From an uncultured Eubacteriales bacterium (lineage in GTDB: Bacteria > Bacillota_I > Bacilli_A > RF39 > UBA660), in assembly GCA_905188025.1 (NCBI GenBank), contig CAJJKI010000010.1, forward strand, positions 1 through 49,725: 49,725 nt of DNA, in the 5' to 3' direction. Position numbers and translations under genes: made by a program. The first letter of the stretch is position 1. Each line of letters opens with the position of its first letter. The notes beneath the pieces were generated by a model. That model had not been told where the DNA came from, made no database searches, and saw only the letters and a program-made list of their open reading frames with translations. Shown piece after piece: positions 1 through 8,373 of the stretch.

Positions 1-430
1 CTTTCTTACCATTAAAGTTCCCACTTCTAGTAGCTTCAGTTGGATAACTATCAGTCGCTGTAAATGCATAATTAAAATGAGTACTATTTGATAATCCACT
101 ATCTAGTTTATTTATATCTAACCATAAATCCATATATATAGTTTTACCACTCTCATTAATTGTCGGTGTTACTTTTACTTCTCTTTTTATATAATTGCCT
201 GTTGTGTTACTATTAACTAAAGTAGGTACTATTATTGCACTGTTATTAGTAATACTTCCTCCTCCATCAGCAGCACAAGAGAAAGTTCTTTCTACCGTAA
301 ACACGATATTTGTCTTTTGAGCTTCACTACTTATCCATGAAAAGTATGCTAGTGATCCACCAATTATTGTAAATATAACAGTCAATATTCCTAATACTAA
401 AATTATCTTTTTATTCTTATCATCATCCAT
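1..430 (-). CDS. exported protein with SipW/TasA-type signal sequence (partial, N-terminal part)
   Basis: Open reading frame that begins with ATG at 430 and runs off the window edge; about 143 residues are visible. The start follows a GGAGG ribosome site. A short Lys/Asp-rich head is followed by a hydrophobic segment ending in GGSLAYFSW, the form seen in TasA/camelysin-like proteins processed by SipW-type signal peptidases. The rest is Ser/Thr/Asn-rich, with alternating beta-strand-like stretches. The head resembles that of the 1449-residue protein at 42909-47258, so both may use the same export route. No SipW gene is in the window. The function is unknown; filament or matrix protein is a guess from the signal type. 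Confidence 0.75.
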   Translation of the reverse strand, partial: MDDDKNKKIILVLGILTVIFTIIGGSLAYFSWISSEAQKTNIVFTVERTFSCAADGGGSITNNSAIIVPTLVNSNTTGNYIKREVKVTPTINESGKTIYMDLWLDINKLDSGLSNSTHFNYAFTATDSYPTEATRSGNFNGKK

Positions 431-447
431 ATATTATTTCCTCCAAA

Positions 448-478
448 ATGGTACTAAAGTATTCTACTTTAATACCAT
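448..478 (-). promoter_or_regulatory. inverted repeat in the leader of the exported-protein gene
   Basis: Two 14-base arms, 448-461 and 465-478, match at 13 of 14 positions around a 3-base loop. On the minus strand the hairpin is followed by TTTT and then directly by the GGAGG ribosome site of the gene starting at 430. It could be an operator, an attenuator or an RNA hairpin affecting ribosome access. A related half-site lies at 632-645. Confidence 0.45.
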
Positions 479-673
479 CTACTATAATTAAATGATATCA
501 TAAACACCAGTAATTATCAATACTTTTTTTTGGAAAAAGGTATATTTTTTTAAAAGTATAAAATTTATGTAAGGCCTTATAAAATAAGAGAAAATTGGAT
601 GTTTTCTTTTAGAAAAATGACAGTTAAGTAAAATACTTTAATGCCATTTTTTATTTTATTTTATAGTTGGCAA

Positions 674-720
674 AGAAAAAAGTATGTTTAGTTTTGATAT
701 TTTTCCACTAAACATACTTT
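674..720 (-). terminator. rho-independent terminator of the nrd operon, overlapping the nrdG 3' end
   Basis: Arms at 679-691 and 708-720 are perfectly complementary over 13 bp. On the minus strand they are followed by a T-rich run. The hairpin begins within the last codons of nrdG, and the stop codon (688-690) lies in its descending arm. Confidence 0.85.
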
Positions 721-1203
721 ATTTTCTTTAATGCTTTTCTTACTATCGATAATTCTTTGATTAGATGATCCTCTAAATGGTACATTATAACTTTTTAAAT
801 CTATTATAAATGGCGAATCTACTAAGACGTCTATATTACTAAGTAATTCTTTAAGATTTTCTTCTTTTTGACTTCTTCTAAGTAATGCTTCCATTGTATA
901 TCCTGTATAACACCATACATTAAGTCCTATTTCATGAACATACTTAGCTATTTCTAAACAAGCATCTATTTGTTCTAATGGATCTCCTCCTGATAAAGTT
1001 ATTCCATCTTGAAAAGGCACTTCTTTAATTTCTTCACAAAGCTCTTTAACGTCTTTTAGAAATCCTCCATTAAAGTCATGTGTTTGAGGATTATGGCACC
1101 CAGGGCAATTATGTAAACAACCCTGAGTCCATATTACTGTTCTAATTCCTTCTCCATCAACGATACTCTCAGTAGTAAGATCCCCTGCTAATCTAATTTT
1201 CAT
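688..1203 (-). CDS. nrdG: anaerobic ribonucleoside-triphosphate reductase activating protein (radical SAM)
   Basis: NrdG is the iron-sulfur radical SAM activase that places the glycyl radical on class III ribonucleotide reductase. The protein has 171 residues, usual for the family. The cluster motif C-x3-C-x2-C is at Cys29, Cys33 and Cys36 (CLHNCPGC), after the typical DGEGIRTVIWTQG stretch, and the SGGDPL motif follows further in. The ATG lies one base after the stop of the 57-residue glycyl-radical peptide gene, so translation is probably coupled. The gene is last in a three-gene operon and ends in a terminator that overlaps its own 3' codons. Confidence 0.93.
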   Translation of the reverse strand: MKIRLAGDLTTESIVDGEGIRTVIWTQGCLHNCPGCHNPQTHDFNGGFLKDVKELCEEIKEVPFQDGITLSGGDPLEQIDACLEIAKYVHEIGLNVWCYTGYTMEALLRRSQKEENLKELLSNIDVLVDSPFIIDLKSYNVPFRGSSNQRIIDSKKSIKENKVCLVEKYQN

Positions 1204-1204
1204 T

Positions 1205-1378
1205 TTACTTTGTAAATAAGCCTTCAGTACCGTGCTTTACTCTATCTCTTTCTTCAGCTTTTTTACCATTATTGAATCTATCTACTGTACCAACTAAATA
1301 ACCAGTAATTCTTCTAATTCTTTCGAATCCTACTCCTTCACCTACAGTTTTTTCTTCTTTAACTTCTACTTCTTTCAT
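1205..1378 (-). CDS. stand-alone glycyl-radical C-terminal peptide of class III ribonucleotide reductase
   Basis: A 57-residue protein that corresponds to the extreme C-terminus of NrdD. It has the glycyl-radical motif RRITGYLVG with Gly26 as the predicted radical site, then the family tail DRFNNGKKAEERDRVKH. In most bacteria this segment is fused to NrdD; here the preceding nrdD frame ends without a GYL motif. The start chosen at 1378 has an AAGAAGGA ribosome site seven bases upstream. An upstream in-frame ATG (1435) would overlap nrdD and has no such site. The gene lies between nrdD and nrdG. I infer that it docks onto NrdD as a removable radical-bearing subunit, in the way GrcA/YfiD does for pyruvate formate-lyase. 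Confidence 0.85.
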   Translation of the reverse strand: MKEVEVKEEKTVGEGVGFERIRRITGYLVGTVDRFNNGKKAEERDRVKHGTEGLFTK

Positions 1379-1403
1379 AATATATCCTTCTTTCTTCTTA
1401 TTT

Positions 1404-3707
1404 TTATTTACAACTACTGCAGTTTGCACTAACACTTCTTAATTTTTCAACTGAAACTCCCTCATAAGCACGTCTTCCACAACCAGGACATACGTCTTTA
1501 ATAACTCCAACATAACCACATACTGGATCTCTATCTACTGGATGATTAATTGCTCCATATCCAAAATTATTTTCTTTCATAAGTCTAACAATTCTCTCAA
1601 ATGCATCAATATTAGTAGTAACATCTCCATCAAGTTCAATATAACTAATATGTCCTGCATTAGTAAGTGCATGATATGGTCCTTCTAGTTTAATCTTATT
1701 AGCAATAGAAATATTATAATATACTGGTACATGGAATGAATTAGTATAATATTCTCTATCAGTAACTCCTTTAATCTTACCATATATAGCTCTATCAATA
1801 TTAACAAATCTTCCTGATAATCCTTCTGCTGGAGTAGCTAAACAAGTAAAGTTTAAATTATATTCTTTTGAATATTCATCACATTTATCTCTCATAAATT
1901 TAATGATCTTAAGTCCTAATTTTTGAGCCTCAGCATCTTCTCCATGGTGTTTACCAGTTAATGCTTTAAGTGTTTCCGCAAGACCAATAAATCCAATACT
2001 AAGTGTACCATGTTTAAGTACTTTTCTAAGTCTATCAGTAGGTTTTAATTTATCTGAATCAATCCATACTCCTTGTTCAAGTAAGAATGGGAAATTATAT
2101 ATTCTCTTATTACATTGAATTTCAAATCTCTCTAATAATTGATCTTTAACCATATCCATAGTTTCTTCTAATTCTTTAAAGAAGCCTTTCATATCAGCCT
2201 TCTCATTACCAAGTACTATACCATGTTTAATACCAAGTCTAGGTAAGTTAATTGAAGTAAATGATAAGTTTCCTCTTCCCGGAGTAACTGCTTTATTTTC
2301 ATCTACTACATTACCAATAACTCTTGTTCTACAACCCATATAAGCTACTTCAGTATTATAATCTCCTTTATAATATTGTTTATTAAATGGTGAATCCATA
2401 AATGAGAAATTAGGGAATAATCTCTTAGCAGATACTTCACAAGATAATCTAAATAAGTCATAGTTAGGATCTTCTTTATTATAGTTAACTCCCTCTTTTA
2501 CTTTAAATATAGATATTGGGAATATTGGTGTTTCATTCTTACCAAGTCCAGCATCTACACTATATAAGTAATTCTTCATAACCATTCTACCTTCTGGACT
2601 AGTATCAGTACCAAAGTTTATTGAAGAAAATGGTACTTGAGCACCAGCTCTTGAATGCATTGTATTTAAATTATGTACAAAAGCTTCCATTGCTTGATAA
2701 GTTCTTTTATCAGTCTTCTTATAAGCTATATCATATGCTTTACTAAATATTTCTTTTACTTTATCACTATCTTTAGCACATTCATCCATATATTCTAAAT
2801 CAAATTCTATACTATCTAATTTATCTATCTTATCATTAATCTTATTCATATTAACAAAAGTATCAAATCCTGAATAATCTAATAATTCACTAATAGCTGC
2901 TTTATATTGTTTTTTAAATGTTTTAAGTACTCCAGGAGCCATATAATAATCAAATGCTGGTATAGATTGTCCACCATGTTGATCATTTTGATTAGACTGT
3001 ATAGCTATTGCAGCAAGTGCTGAATAACTCATAATATCTTGTGGTTCTCTTAAATATCCATGTCCTGTAGAAAAACCATTTTTAAATAATTTATTTAAAT
3101 CTATTTGTGTACAAGTAGTAGTACCCATAGCTAAGAAATCCATATCATGTATATGTATATCTCCATTATCATGAGCATCAGCAAATTTCTTTTTCATTAA
3201 ATAAGCTTTAGCAAATTCTTTAGATACTGTAGATCCATATTGAAGCATTGTACCCATTGCACTATTACCATCAATATTAGCATTCTCTCTCTTAGCATCT
3301 TCTTCAGCAGCACTCTTAAGTCCAAGTCCTTCAAGTGATTTTAAGAATTTATGAATTTTCTTCTCATCAGCAAATAATAATCTTGATTGTGCTCTTCTAT
3401 CACGATATTCTGAAAAAGATTTATAAACGTCTTCATATCCACATTTATTAAGAGCTTCTTCAATTAAATCTTGAATCTCTTCAATTTTAATTTTCTCTTC
3501 ATCTTTATATTCTTTTTCTATTCTTTTAATTACTGTTTGATATACTTTTTGTACATCTTTAGATGAATATACTGGTTCATCATCTTTAGTAATACTATCA
3601 AACCCTTTTTTAATAGCTAAAGCAATTTTAGTACCATCAAAATCTACTTTCTTGCCATTTCTTTTAACAACTTTAAGTGTTGTTACTAACTCTTCTGTGT
3701 TAACCAT
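1404..3707 (-). CDS. nrdD: anaerobic ribonucleoside-triphosphate reductase, catalytic part lacking the glycyl-radical segment
   Basis: A 767-residue protein that reduces NTPs to dNTPs without oxygen. An N-terminal ATP-cone (about residues 10-100, VVKRNGKKVDF) is followed by the ten-stranded barrel with TTTCTQIDL and the GCRTRV cysteine. The C-terminus has the DPVCGYVGV..CPGCGRR metal-binding cysteines and a final CSSCK. It stops where other NrdD proteins continue into the glycyl-radical loop, which here is a separate gene 25 bases downstream. The start at 3707 is chosen for the AGAAGGAGT ribosome site seven bases upstream and the MVNTEEL beginning. It is transcribed from a consensus promoter at 3739-3767. 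Confidence 0.92.
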   Translation of the reverse strand: MVNTEELVTTLKVVKRNGKKVDFDGTKIALAIKKGFDSITKDDEPVYSSKDVQKVYQTVIKRIEKEYKDEEKIKIEEIQDLIEEALNKCGYEDVYKSFSEYRDRRAQSRLLFADEKKIHKFLKSLEGLGLKSAAEEDAKRENANIDGNSAMGTMLQYGSTVSKEFAKAYLMKKKFADAHDNGDIHIHDMDFLAMGTTTCTQIDLNKLFKNGFSTGHGYLREPQDIMSYSALAAIAIQSNQNDQHGGQSIPAFDYYMAPGVLKTFKKQYKAAISELLDYSGFDTFVNMNKINDKIDKLDSIEFDLEYMDECAKDSDKVKEIFSKAYDIAYKKTDKRTYQAMEAFVHNLNTMHSRAGAQVPFSSINFGTDTSPEGRMVMKNYLYSVDAGLGKNETPIFPISIFKVKEGVNYNKEDPNYDLFRLSCEVSAKRLFPNFSFMDSPFNKQYYKGDYNTEVAYMGCRTRVIGNVVDENKAVTPGRGNLSFTSINLPRLGIKHGIVLGNEKADMKGFFKELEETMDMVKDQLLERFEIQCNKRIYNFPFLLEQGVWIDSDKLKPTDRLRKVLKHGTLSIGFIGLAETLKALTGKHHGEDAEAQKLGLKIIKFMRDKCDEYSKEYNLNFTCLATPAEGLSGRFVNIDRAIYGKIKGVTDREYYTNSFHVPVYYNISIANKIKLEGPYHALTNAGHISYIELDGDVTTNIDAFERIVRLMKENNFGYGAINHPVDRDPVCGYVGVIKDVCPGCGRRAYEGVSVEKLRSVSANCSSCK

Positions 3708-3738
3708 TTTCTTTACTCCTTCTCTTATTGTTAACACC

Positions 3739-3767
3739 ATTATATCGACTATTTTTTCTCATGTCAA
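3739..3767 (-). promoter_or_regulatory. consensus sigma-A promoter of the nrd operon
   Basis: TTGACA at 3762-3767 and TATAAT at 3739-3744 on the minus strand, 17 bases apart, both perfect consensus. The predicted RNA start is about 25 bases before the nrdD ATG. Nothing coding is seen in the 337-base gap 3708-4044, which holds this promoter and the ileS terminator in otherwise very AT-rich DNA. Confidence 0.85.
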
Positions 3768-3993
3768 TACTTTTTGTTCGTTTTCTAAAATTAATTAATT
3801 TTGGTTTTCCTCTATCCACATATTTTATTAAATTTTTATTTTTTAATATAAATTTAATAAACACCATTTTGTATCTTTATTTAATTTATCCCTTTATTTT
3901 CAAGGCATTATTAATATCTACAATCTATTGTTTGCGTAATTCATTTCTTGCATTTTTTAATTTTTTCTAAATTTACAAAAAATGTAAACCAAT

Positions 3994-4033
3994 AAAAAAA
4001 CACTTTTTTGCAAATTCATTGCAACAAAGTGTT
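3994..4033 (-). terminator. terminator of ileS
   Basis: On the minus strand AACACTTT pairs with AAAGTGTT around an inner TTGCAA/TTGCAA pairing, followed by seven T. It begins 12 bases after the ileS stop codon. Confidence 0.8.
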
Positions 4034-4044
4034 CGTGTTAATAA

Positions 4045-7000
4045 TTATATCTTATCAACCCTTATTTTTACTGTATATTCATTAATATCATACTCATCTA
4101 CTAAGTTACTTTCTTGATTAAACTCTATTGCTAAAGTCTCATCTTTAATAGTAGGAATAAATTTATCTATTGCCTTACTATATTCTTCACTTGCTTCATA
4201 ACTTACTTTAACACGATCAGTAATTTCAAATCCATTATTTTTTCTTATTTGTTGGATCTTAGATATTGTCTCTCTAGCAAGTCCTTCATTAATTAATTCT
4301 TCAGTTAATTTAGTATTAAGTACTATAAAGTTATTATCTTTATATGTAGCATCAAATCCTTCTTTAGATTCTACTCTAATATCTACCATACTAGCTTCTA
4401 TTGTAAATTCTTCTCCTGATAAATTAACTACTACATTCTCTTCATTTCTAAGTTTATTTACTTCATCCATTCCTAACTTACTAAGTACCTCTTGGAATTC
4501 TTTAATCTTAGGTCCTAGTATCTTTCCTACTTCTTTAAAGTTAGGTTTAACTATAAAGTTAATATACGTACCAAGATTATCTTCAAATACTACTTCTTTA
4601 ACATTAAGTTCTTCTTTAATAAGTTCTACTAGATCACTAATAATACTCTTATTCTTACTATCTATTATTACTTCACTAATTGGTTGTCTTACCTTAATCT
4701 TAGCTTCTTCTCTAGCATTTCTACCAAGACTAATCAAGTCTCTTACTAAGTCCATCTTTTCTTCAATCTTATCTTGATATTTACTCTCATCACTTACTGG
4801 ATAATCAGCTAAATGTACACTCTCTTCCTGAGTTAAATTACGATATATCTCTTCTGTAATAAATGGACTAATTGGAGCCATCAATCTACATAATCCTTCT
4901 AATACTTGATATGTAGTTTGATATACTGCCTTTTTACTATTATTAAGTTCACTACCCCAAAATCTTCTTCTATTTCTTCTAATATACCAGTTAGATAAAT
5001 CTTCATTCAAGAAATTATTAATAGCTCTAGTAGCTTTATTTAGATCATATTCATCCATTGCTTCAGTAACATAAGCTACTAACTTATTATATTTAGAAAG
5101 TAACCATTTATCTATTTCATCTATATCATTATAATCTACTTCAAAATCCTTAGGATCTAAATTATCTGCATTAGCATACATTTGGAAGAATGTATAAGTA
5201 TTTTTAAGTGTACTAAATGTCTTAGACTGTATCTCTTTAATACCATCCTCATCAAATTTAAGCGGAGTCCATACTGGAGAAGCATATAACATATAAAATC
5301 TCGTAGCATCAGCGCCATATTTCTTTAATACACTAAATGGCTCTATTGCATTACCTTTACTTTTATGCATTTTTTGTCCAAACTTATCAAGTACTAAATC
5401 ATTAACTAAAACATTCTTGTATGGTGCACATCCTTCTAAGAAAGTAGATATAACTATTAATGAATAAAACCATCCTCTAGTTTGATCAATACCTTCACTA
5501 ATAAAATCAGCTGGGAATTGTTCTTTCCATAATTCCTTATTTTCAAATGGATAATGATATTGTGCAAAAGGCATTGCTCCTGAATCAAACCAACAGTCTA
5601 TTACGTCTTTAACTCTAGACATCGTCTTTCCACACTTAGGACATTTAATATGTACGTCATCTACATAAGGTCTATGTAACTCAATATTCTCATCTATCTT
5701 TTCAATAGCCTTTTCACATAGTTCATGTCTAGATCCAATCATCTCATCATGACCACATTCGCATCTCCATAAAGGTATTGGAGTACCCCAATATCTATTT
5801 CTAGAAATAGCCCAATCATTCAAATTCTCAAGCCAATTACCAAATCTCTTTTCTCCAACAAATTCAGGATACCAATTAACTTTCTTATTCGCTTCTACTA
5901 TTTTTTCCTTAAATGCTGTAACTTTTATATATAAACTAGGTTTAGAATAATATACTAATGGTGTTTTGCATCTCCAACAATGAGGATAATTATGTACCAT
6001 CTTTTGTTTCTTAAATAATTTATCTTCTCCTGCTAAATATTTAATTATTTCAAGTTCAAGTTCAGAATCAACTACAAGTCTACCCTTCCAAGGTCCTTCT
6101 TTATAGCATCCTGCTTCATCTACAGGATTAATCATTGGTAAATTATATTTAAGTCCTACCTCATAGTCATCTTGTCCAAAAGCTGGAGCAATATGTACTA
6201 TACCAGTACCATCTTCCATTGTAACGTAGTCAGCACAAGTAATAAAGAAAGCATGCCCTGGTACTTTAATAATAGGTAATAATTGTTCATATTCCATATA
6301 TTCTAAATCTTTACCAAGATATTCCTCTACTACTTCATACTCATCTCCTAATACTTTATTAGCTAGCTTCTTAGCTACTATAAAATTATATCCCTTACTA
6401 GCGCACTTAACATACTCTTCATTAGGATTAACACAAGCTGCAACATTAGCAAGTAAAGTCCAAGGAGTAGTAGTCCATACTAATAAGTATGTATTATCCA
6501 TATTTTTTAACTTAAATGGTACAGTAACTGTATTAACTGATACTTCCTTATACCCTTGAGCTACCTCATGACTAGCAAGTCCAGTACCGCATCTAGGACA
6601 ATATGGTAATATCTTAAGCCCATCATATATTAATCCTTCATCAAAGAATTTCTTCAAAATCCACCATTCAGTCTCAATATAATTATTATCATACGTAATA
6701 TAAGGATGCTCTAGATCAATAAACTGTCCAAGTTCCTCAGTAAATTCACGAAATGCTTTCTCATTCTTCCATACTGATTCACGACACTTTTCATTAAATT
6801 CTTTTATTCCATATTTTTCAATATCATTCTTTCCTTCAAATCCAAGTTCCTTCTCTACTTGTACTTCTACTGGAAGTCCATGTGTATCCCAACCAATCTT
6901 TCTAAGTACTTTATATCCTTTCATAGTCTTATACTTACAAAAAGTATCTTTTAGTAGCTTAGCTAATATATGGTGTACTCCTGGCATCCCATTAGCAGTA

Positions 7001-7146
7001 GCCGGTCCATCATAGAAAACAAAATTATCAGAGTCCTTTCTATTTTCTATTTGTCTTTCAGTTATTTTATTAACCCCTCCCCAAGACTCATCAATACTTT
7101 TCTCAACTTCACTAACCGTTCTCTTATCTAATTCTTTAAATTTCAT
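4045..7146 (-). CDS. ileS: isoleucyl-tRNA synthetase, type 2 (IleRS2), with GVHH signature
   Basis: Charges tRNA-Ile in the cytoplasm. The 1033-residue length, GWDTHGLPVE stretch, PYCPRCGTGL and HEVAQGYKEV segments mark the type 2 (eukaryote-like) class. The class I signature normally reading HxGH is here G56-V-H-H59 (codons 6970-6981), and the second signature is KMHKSKGN. Zinc-type CxxC pairs are present (CPRC, CWRC, CPKC), and the editing domain and long C-terminal region are complete. The start at 7146 follows AAAGGAG; an upstream ATG five codons earlier has no site. A T-box leader and perfect promoter lie upstream. Type 2 enzymes are known for natural mupirocin resistance. Confidence 0.95.
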   Translation of the reverse strand: MKFKELDKRTVSEVEKSIDESWGGVNKITERQIENRKDSDNFVFYDGPATANGMPGVHHILAKLLKDTFCKYKTMKGYKVLRKIGWDTHGLPVEVQVEKELGFEGKNDIEKYGIKEFNEKCRESVWKNEKAFREFTEELGQFIDLEHPYITYDNNYIETEWWILKKFFDEGLIYDGLKILPYCPRCGTGLASHEVAQGYKEVSVNTVTVPFKLKNMDNTYLLVWTTTPWTLLANVAACVNPNEEYVKCASKGYNFIVAKKLANKVLGDEYEVVEEYLGKDLEYMEYEQLLPIIKVPGHAFFITCADYVTMEDGTGIVHIAPAFGQDDYEVGLKYNLPMINPVDEAGCYKEGPWKGRLVVDSELELEIIKYLAGEDKLFKKQKMVHNYPHCWRCKTPLVYYSKPSLYIKVTAFKEKIVEANKKVNWYPEFVGEKRFGNWLENLNDWAISRNRYWGTPIPLWRCECGHDEMIGSRHELCEKAIEKIDENIELHRPYVDDVHIKCPKCGKTMSRVKDVIDCWFDSGAMPFAQYHYPFENKELWKEQFPADFISEGIDQTRGWFYSLIVISTFLEGCAPYKNVLVNDLVLDKFGQKMHKSKGNAIEPFSVLKKYGADATRFYMLYASPVWTPLKFDEDGIKEIQSKTFSTLKNTYTFFQMYANADNLDPKDFEVDYNDIDEIDKWLLSKYNKLVAYVTEAMDEYDLNKATRAINNFLNEDLSNWYIRRNRRRFWGSELNNSKKAVYQTTYQVLEGLCRLMAPISPFITEEIYRNLTQEESVHLADYPVSDESKYQDKIEEKMDLVRDLISLGRNAREEAKIKVRQPISEVIIDSKNKSIISDLVELIKEELNVKEVVFEDNLGTYINFIVKPNFKEVGKILGPKIKEFQEVLSKLGMDEVNKLRNEENVVVNLSGEEFTIEASMVDIRVESKEGFDATYKDNNFIVLNTKLTEELINEGLARETISKIQQIRKNNGFEITDRVKVSYEASEEYSKAIDKFIPTIKDETLAIEFNQESNLVDEYDINEYTVKIRVDKI

Positions 7147-7162
7147 AATTTCTCCTTTCACC

Positions 7163-7386
7163 TAAACAAAAAAAGCCCTTAATTCTAAGGACGACTTATA
7201 TCGCGGTACCACCCTAGTTCACTAAGTGCTCTCTTTATTTATAACGGTATCATACCGATCTAATCTACATATCGATTAAATACATCAGAAGTGATCTAGA
7301 TTATAGTATCTATATAGTTTTCCACCTACCAACTACTCTCTATCATATATCTATAATCCCGTCTTCATCTCTTGTTTTAACAAATC
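7163..7386 (-). promoter_or_regulatory. T-box riboswitch leader, isoleucine specifier
   Basis: The minus strand carries the T-box sequence AGGGTGGTACCGCG at 7200-7214, which pairs with the uncharged tRNA acceptor end. A terminator hairpin with a seven-T run follows at about 7168-7193. The specifier is read as ATC (Ile) at 7293-7295, directly before ACTTCTGA, the usual context. Uncharged tRNA-Ile should favour readthrough into ileS. The leader fills nearly all of the gap between ileS and its promoter. Confidence 0.92.
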
Positions 7387-7392
7387 TCTTTA

Positions 7393-7421
7393 ATTATATA
7401 ATATCTTAATATTTATGTCAA
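7393..7421 (-). promoter_or_regulatory. consensus promoter of the ileS T-box transcript
   Basis: TTGACA (7416-7421) and TATAAT (7393-7398) on the minus strand with a 17-base spacer, a perfect consensus match. The predicted start, about 7386, coincides with the beginning of the T-box leader. Confidence 0.85.
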
Positions 7422-7438
7422 CTACCAATCATATAAAT

Positions 7439-8311
7439 TTATCTTACTTTTGGTTTCAATGTTAATATATTAGCATTTGGTTTAAAGAATTTATTTACTA
7501 TTGGCATCCCTACATTAGTATTAACTGGCCCATTAATTAAAAATAATGTCTCTCCAATTTTATTAGTGCCATGTGCATATTCCGGAAACAATTCCATCTG
7601 TGGTGAAATTAACCCTCTATTTTTAGGAAGTTTAATCACTCCATTATGCATGTGTCCTGATACCACCAAGTCAGCTTTTGATTCTATACACTTACCCTCT
7701 AAAGAACTTAAAGTCATTATTCCAGTAGGTGTATGTGTCATTAATATATTATATCTACTAGAATCAAATTGTGGTCTTATTTCCCTATCAAATATACTTC
7801 TAAATTCTTCTACTCTTTCTCTATCTACTTCATAATATTCATATCGAGGAGAAAAAGCCCCAATTGCTATCTCTTCAAAATTAGCTATCTTATCATCTTC
7901 TAATAAAATAGTATTTGGTGCTCTAGAAATAACTTCTCTTAAAGCACTTGCGTCTCCCTTTATCCATTCATTATTCGCACCAACCGTCATCTGATCATGA
8001 TTCCCTAATGAAATATATGTAGGCATTCCCTTTGTCATAAAAGCAAGTTCTTCTTCTATCATCATTCTAAACTCTTTATTTTCTAACTCTTTAGTATCAT
8101 CTACTAAGTCTCCCGGTACAAGTATTGCATCAATTTTTGGATACATTCCCCTCTGAATACCATTAGATAAATCATTAAATAATCTACTTAAATTCCTAAG
8201 TCCTGTATCATAGCCCTCTTTATTTGTACGATGAATATCTGATACAACAAGAATATTCTTAGTAGAAAATACCTTTTCAGAATAAATAGTTAAATTCTTT
8301 ATCTTACTCAT
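7439..8311 (-). CDS. calcineurin-like metallophosphoesterase
   Basis: A 290-residue predicted cytoplasmic phosphoesterase with the family's metal motifs in order: VVSDIH, PGDLVDD, LGNHDQ, MTHTP and SGHMHNG. There is no signal peptide or membrane segment. The start at 8311 (MSKIKN) follows GAGGGGG; the upstream MRGND start lacks a good site. It has its own promoter (8339-8367). The substrate cannot be deduced; relatives act on phosphoproteins, nucleotides or nucleic acids. Confidence 0.85.
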   Translation of the reverse strand: MSKIKNLTIYSEKVFSTKNILVVSDIHRTNKEGYDTGLRNLSRLFNDLSNGIQRGMYPKIDAILVPGDLVDDTKELENKEFRMMIEEELAFMTKGMPTYISLGNHDQMTVGANNEWIKGDASALREVISRAPNTILLEDDKIANFEEIAIGAFSPRYEYYEVDRERVEEFRSIFDREIRPQFDSSRYNILMTHTPTGIMTLSSLEGKCIESKADLVVSGHMHNGVIKLPKNRGLISPQMELFPEYAHGTNKIGETLFLINGPVNTNVGMPIVNKFFKPNANILTLKPKVR

Positions 8312-8338
8312 GTCATTCCCCCTCATTAATTGCTAAGT

Positions 8339-8367
8339 ATTATAGCATATTATTGTTCGTTCGTCAA
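8339..8367 (-). promoter_or_regulatory. promoter of the metallophosphoesterase gene
   Basis: TTGACG (8362-8367) and TATAAT (8339-8344) on the minus strand, 17 bases apart. The spacer closely matches those of the promoters at 12509-12537 and 18122-18150. Confidence 0.8.
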
Positions 8368-8373
8368 CTTTAT

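Noticed and set aside
1404..1440. nrdD split explained by a sequencing frameshift
   Set aside because: The downstream piece has its own ATG and ribosome site and repeats the junction motif, so no one- or two-base change gives a continuous normal NrdD.
3728..3970. Plus-strand frame of 80 residues in the gap upstream of nrdD
   Set aside because: No ribosome site; product is the Phe/Leu/Ile-rich composition expected from translating AT-rich DNA, and it overlaps the nrdD promoter.
8345..8367. SOS (LexA) box in the GAAC-containing promoter spacers
   Set aside because: The Gram-positive box needs a GAAC-N4-GTTC dyad, and the second half is absent in all three spacers.
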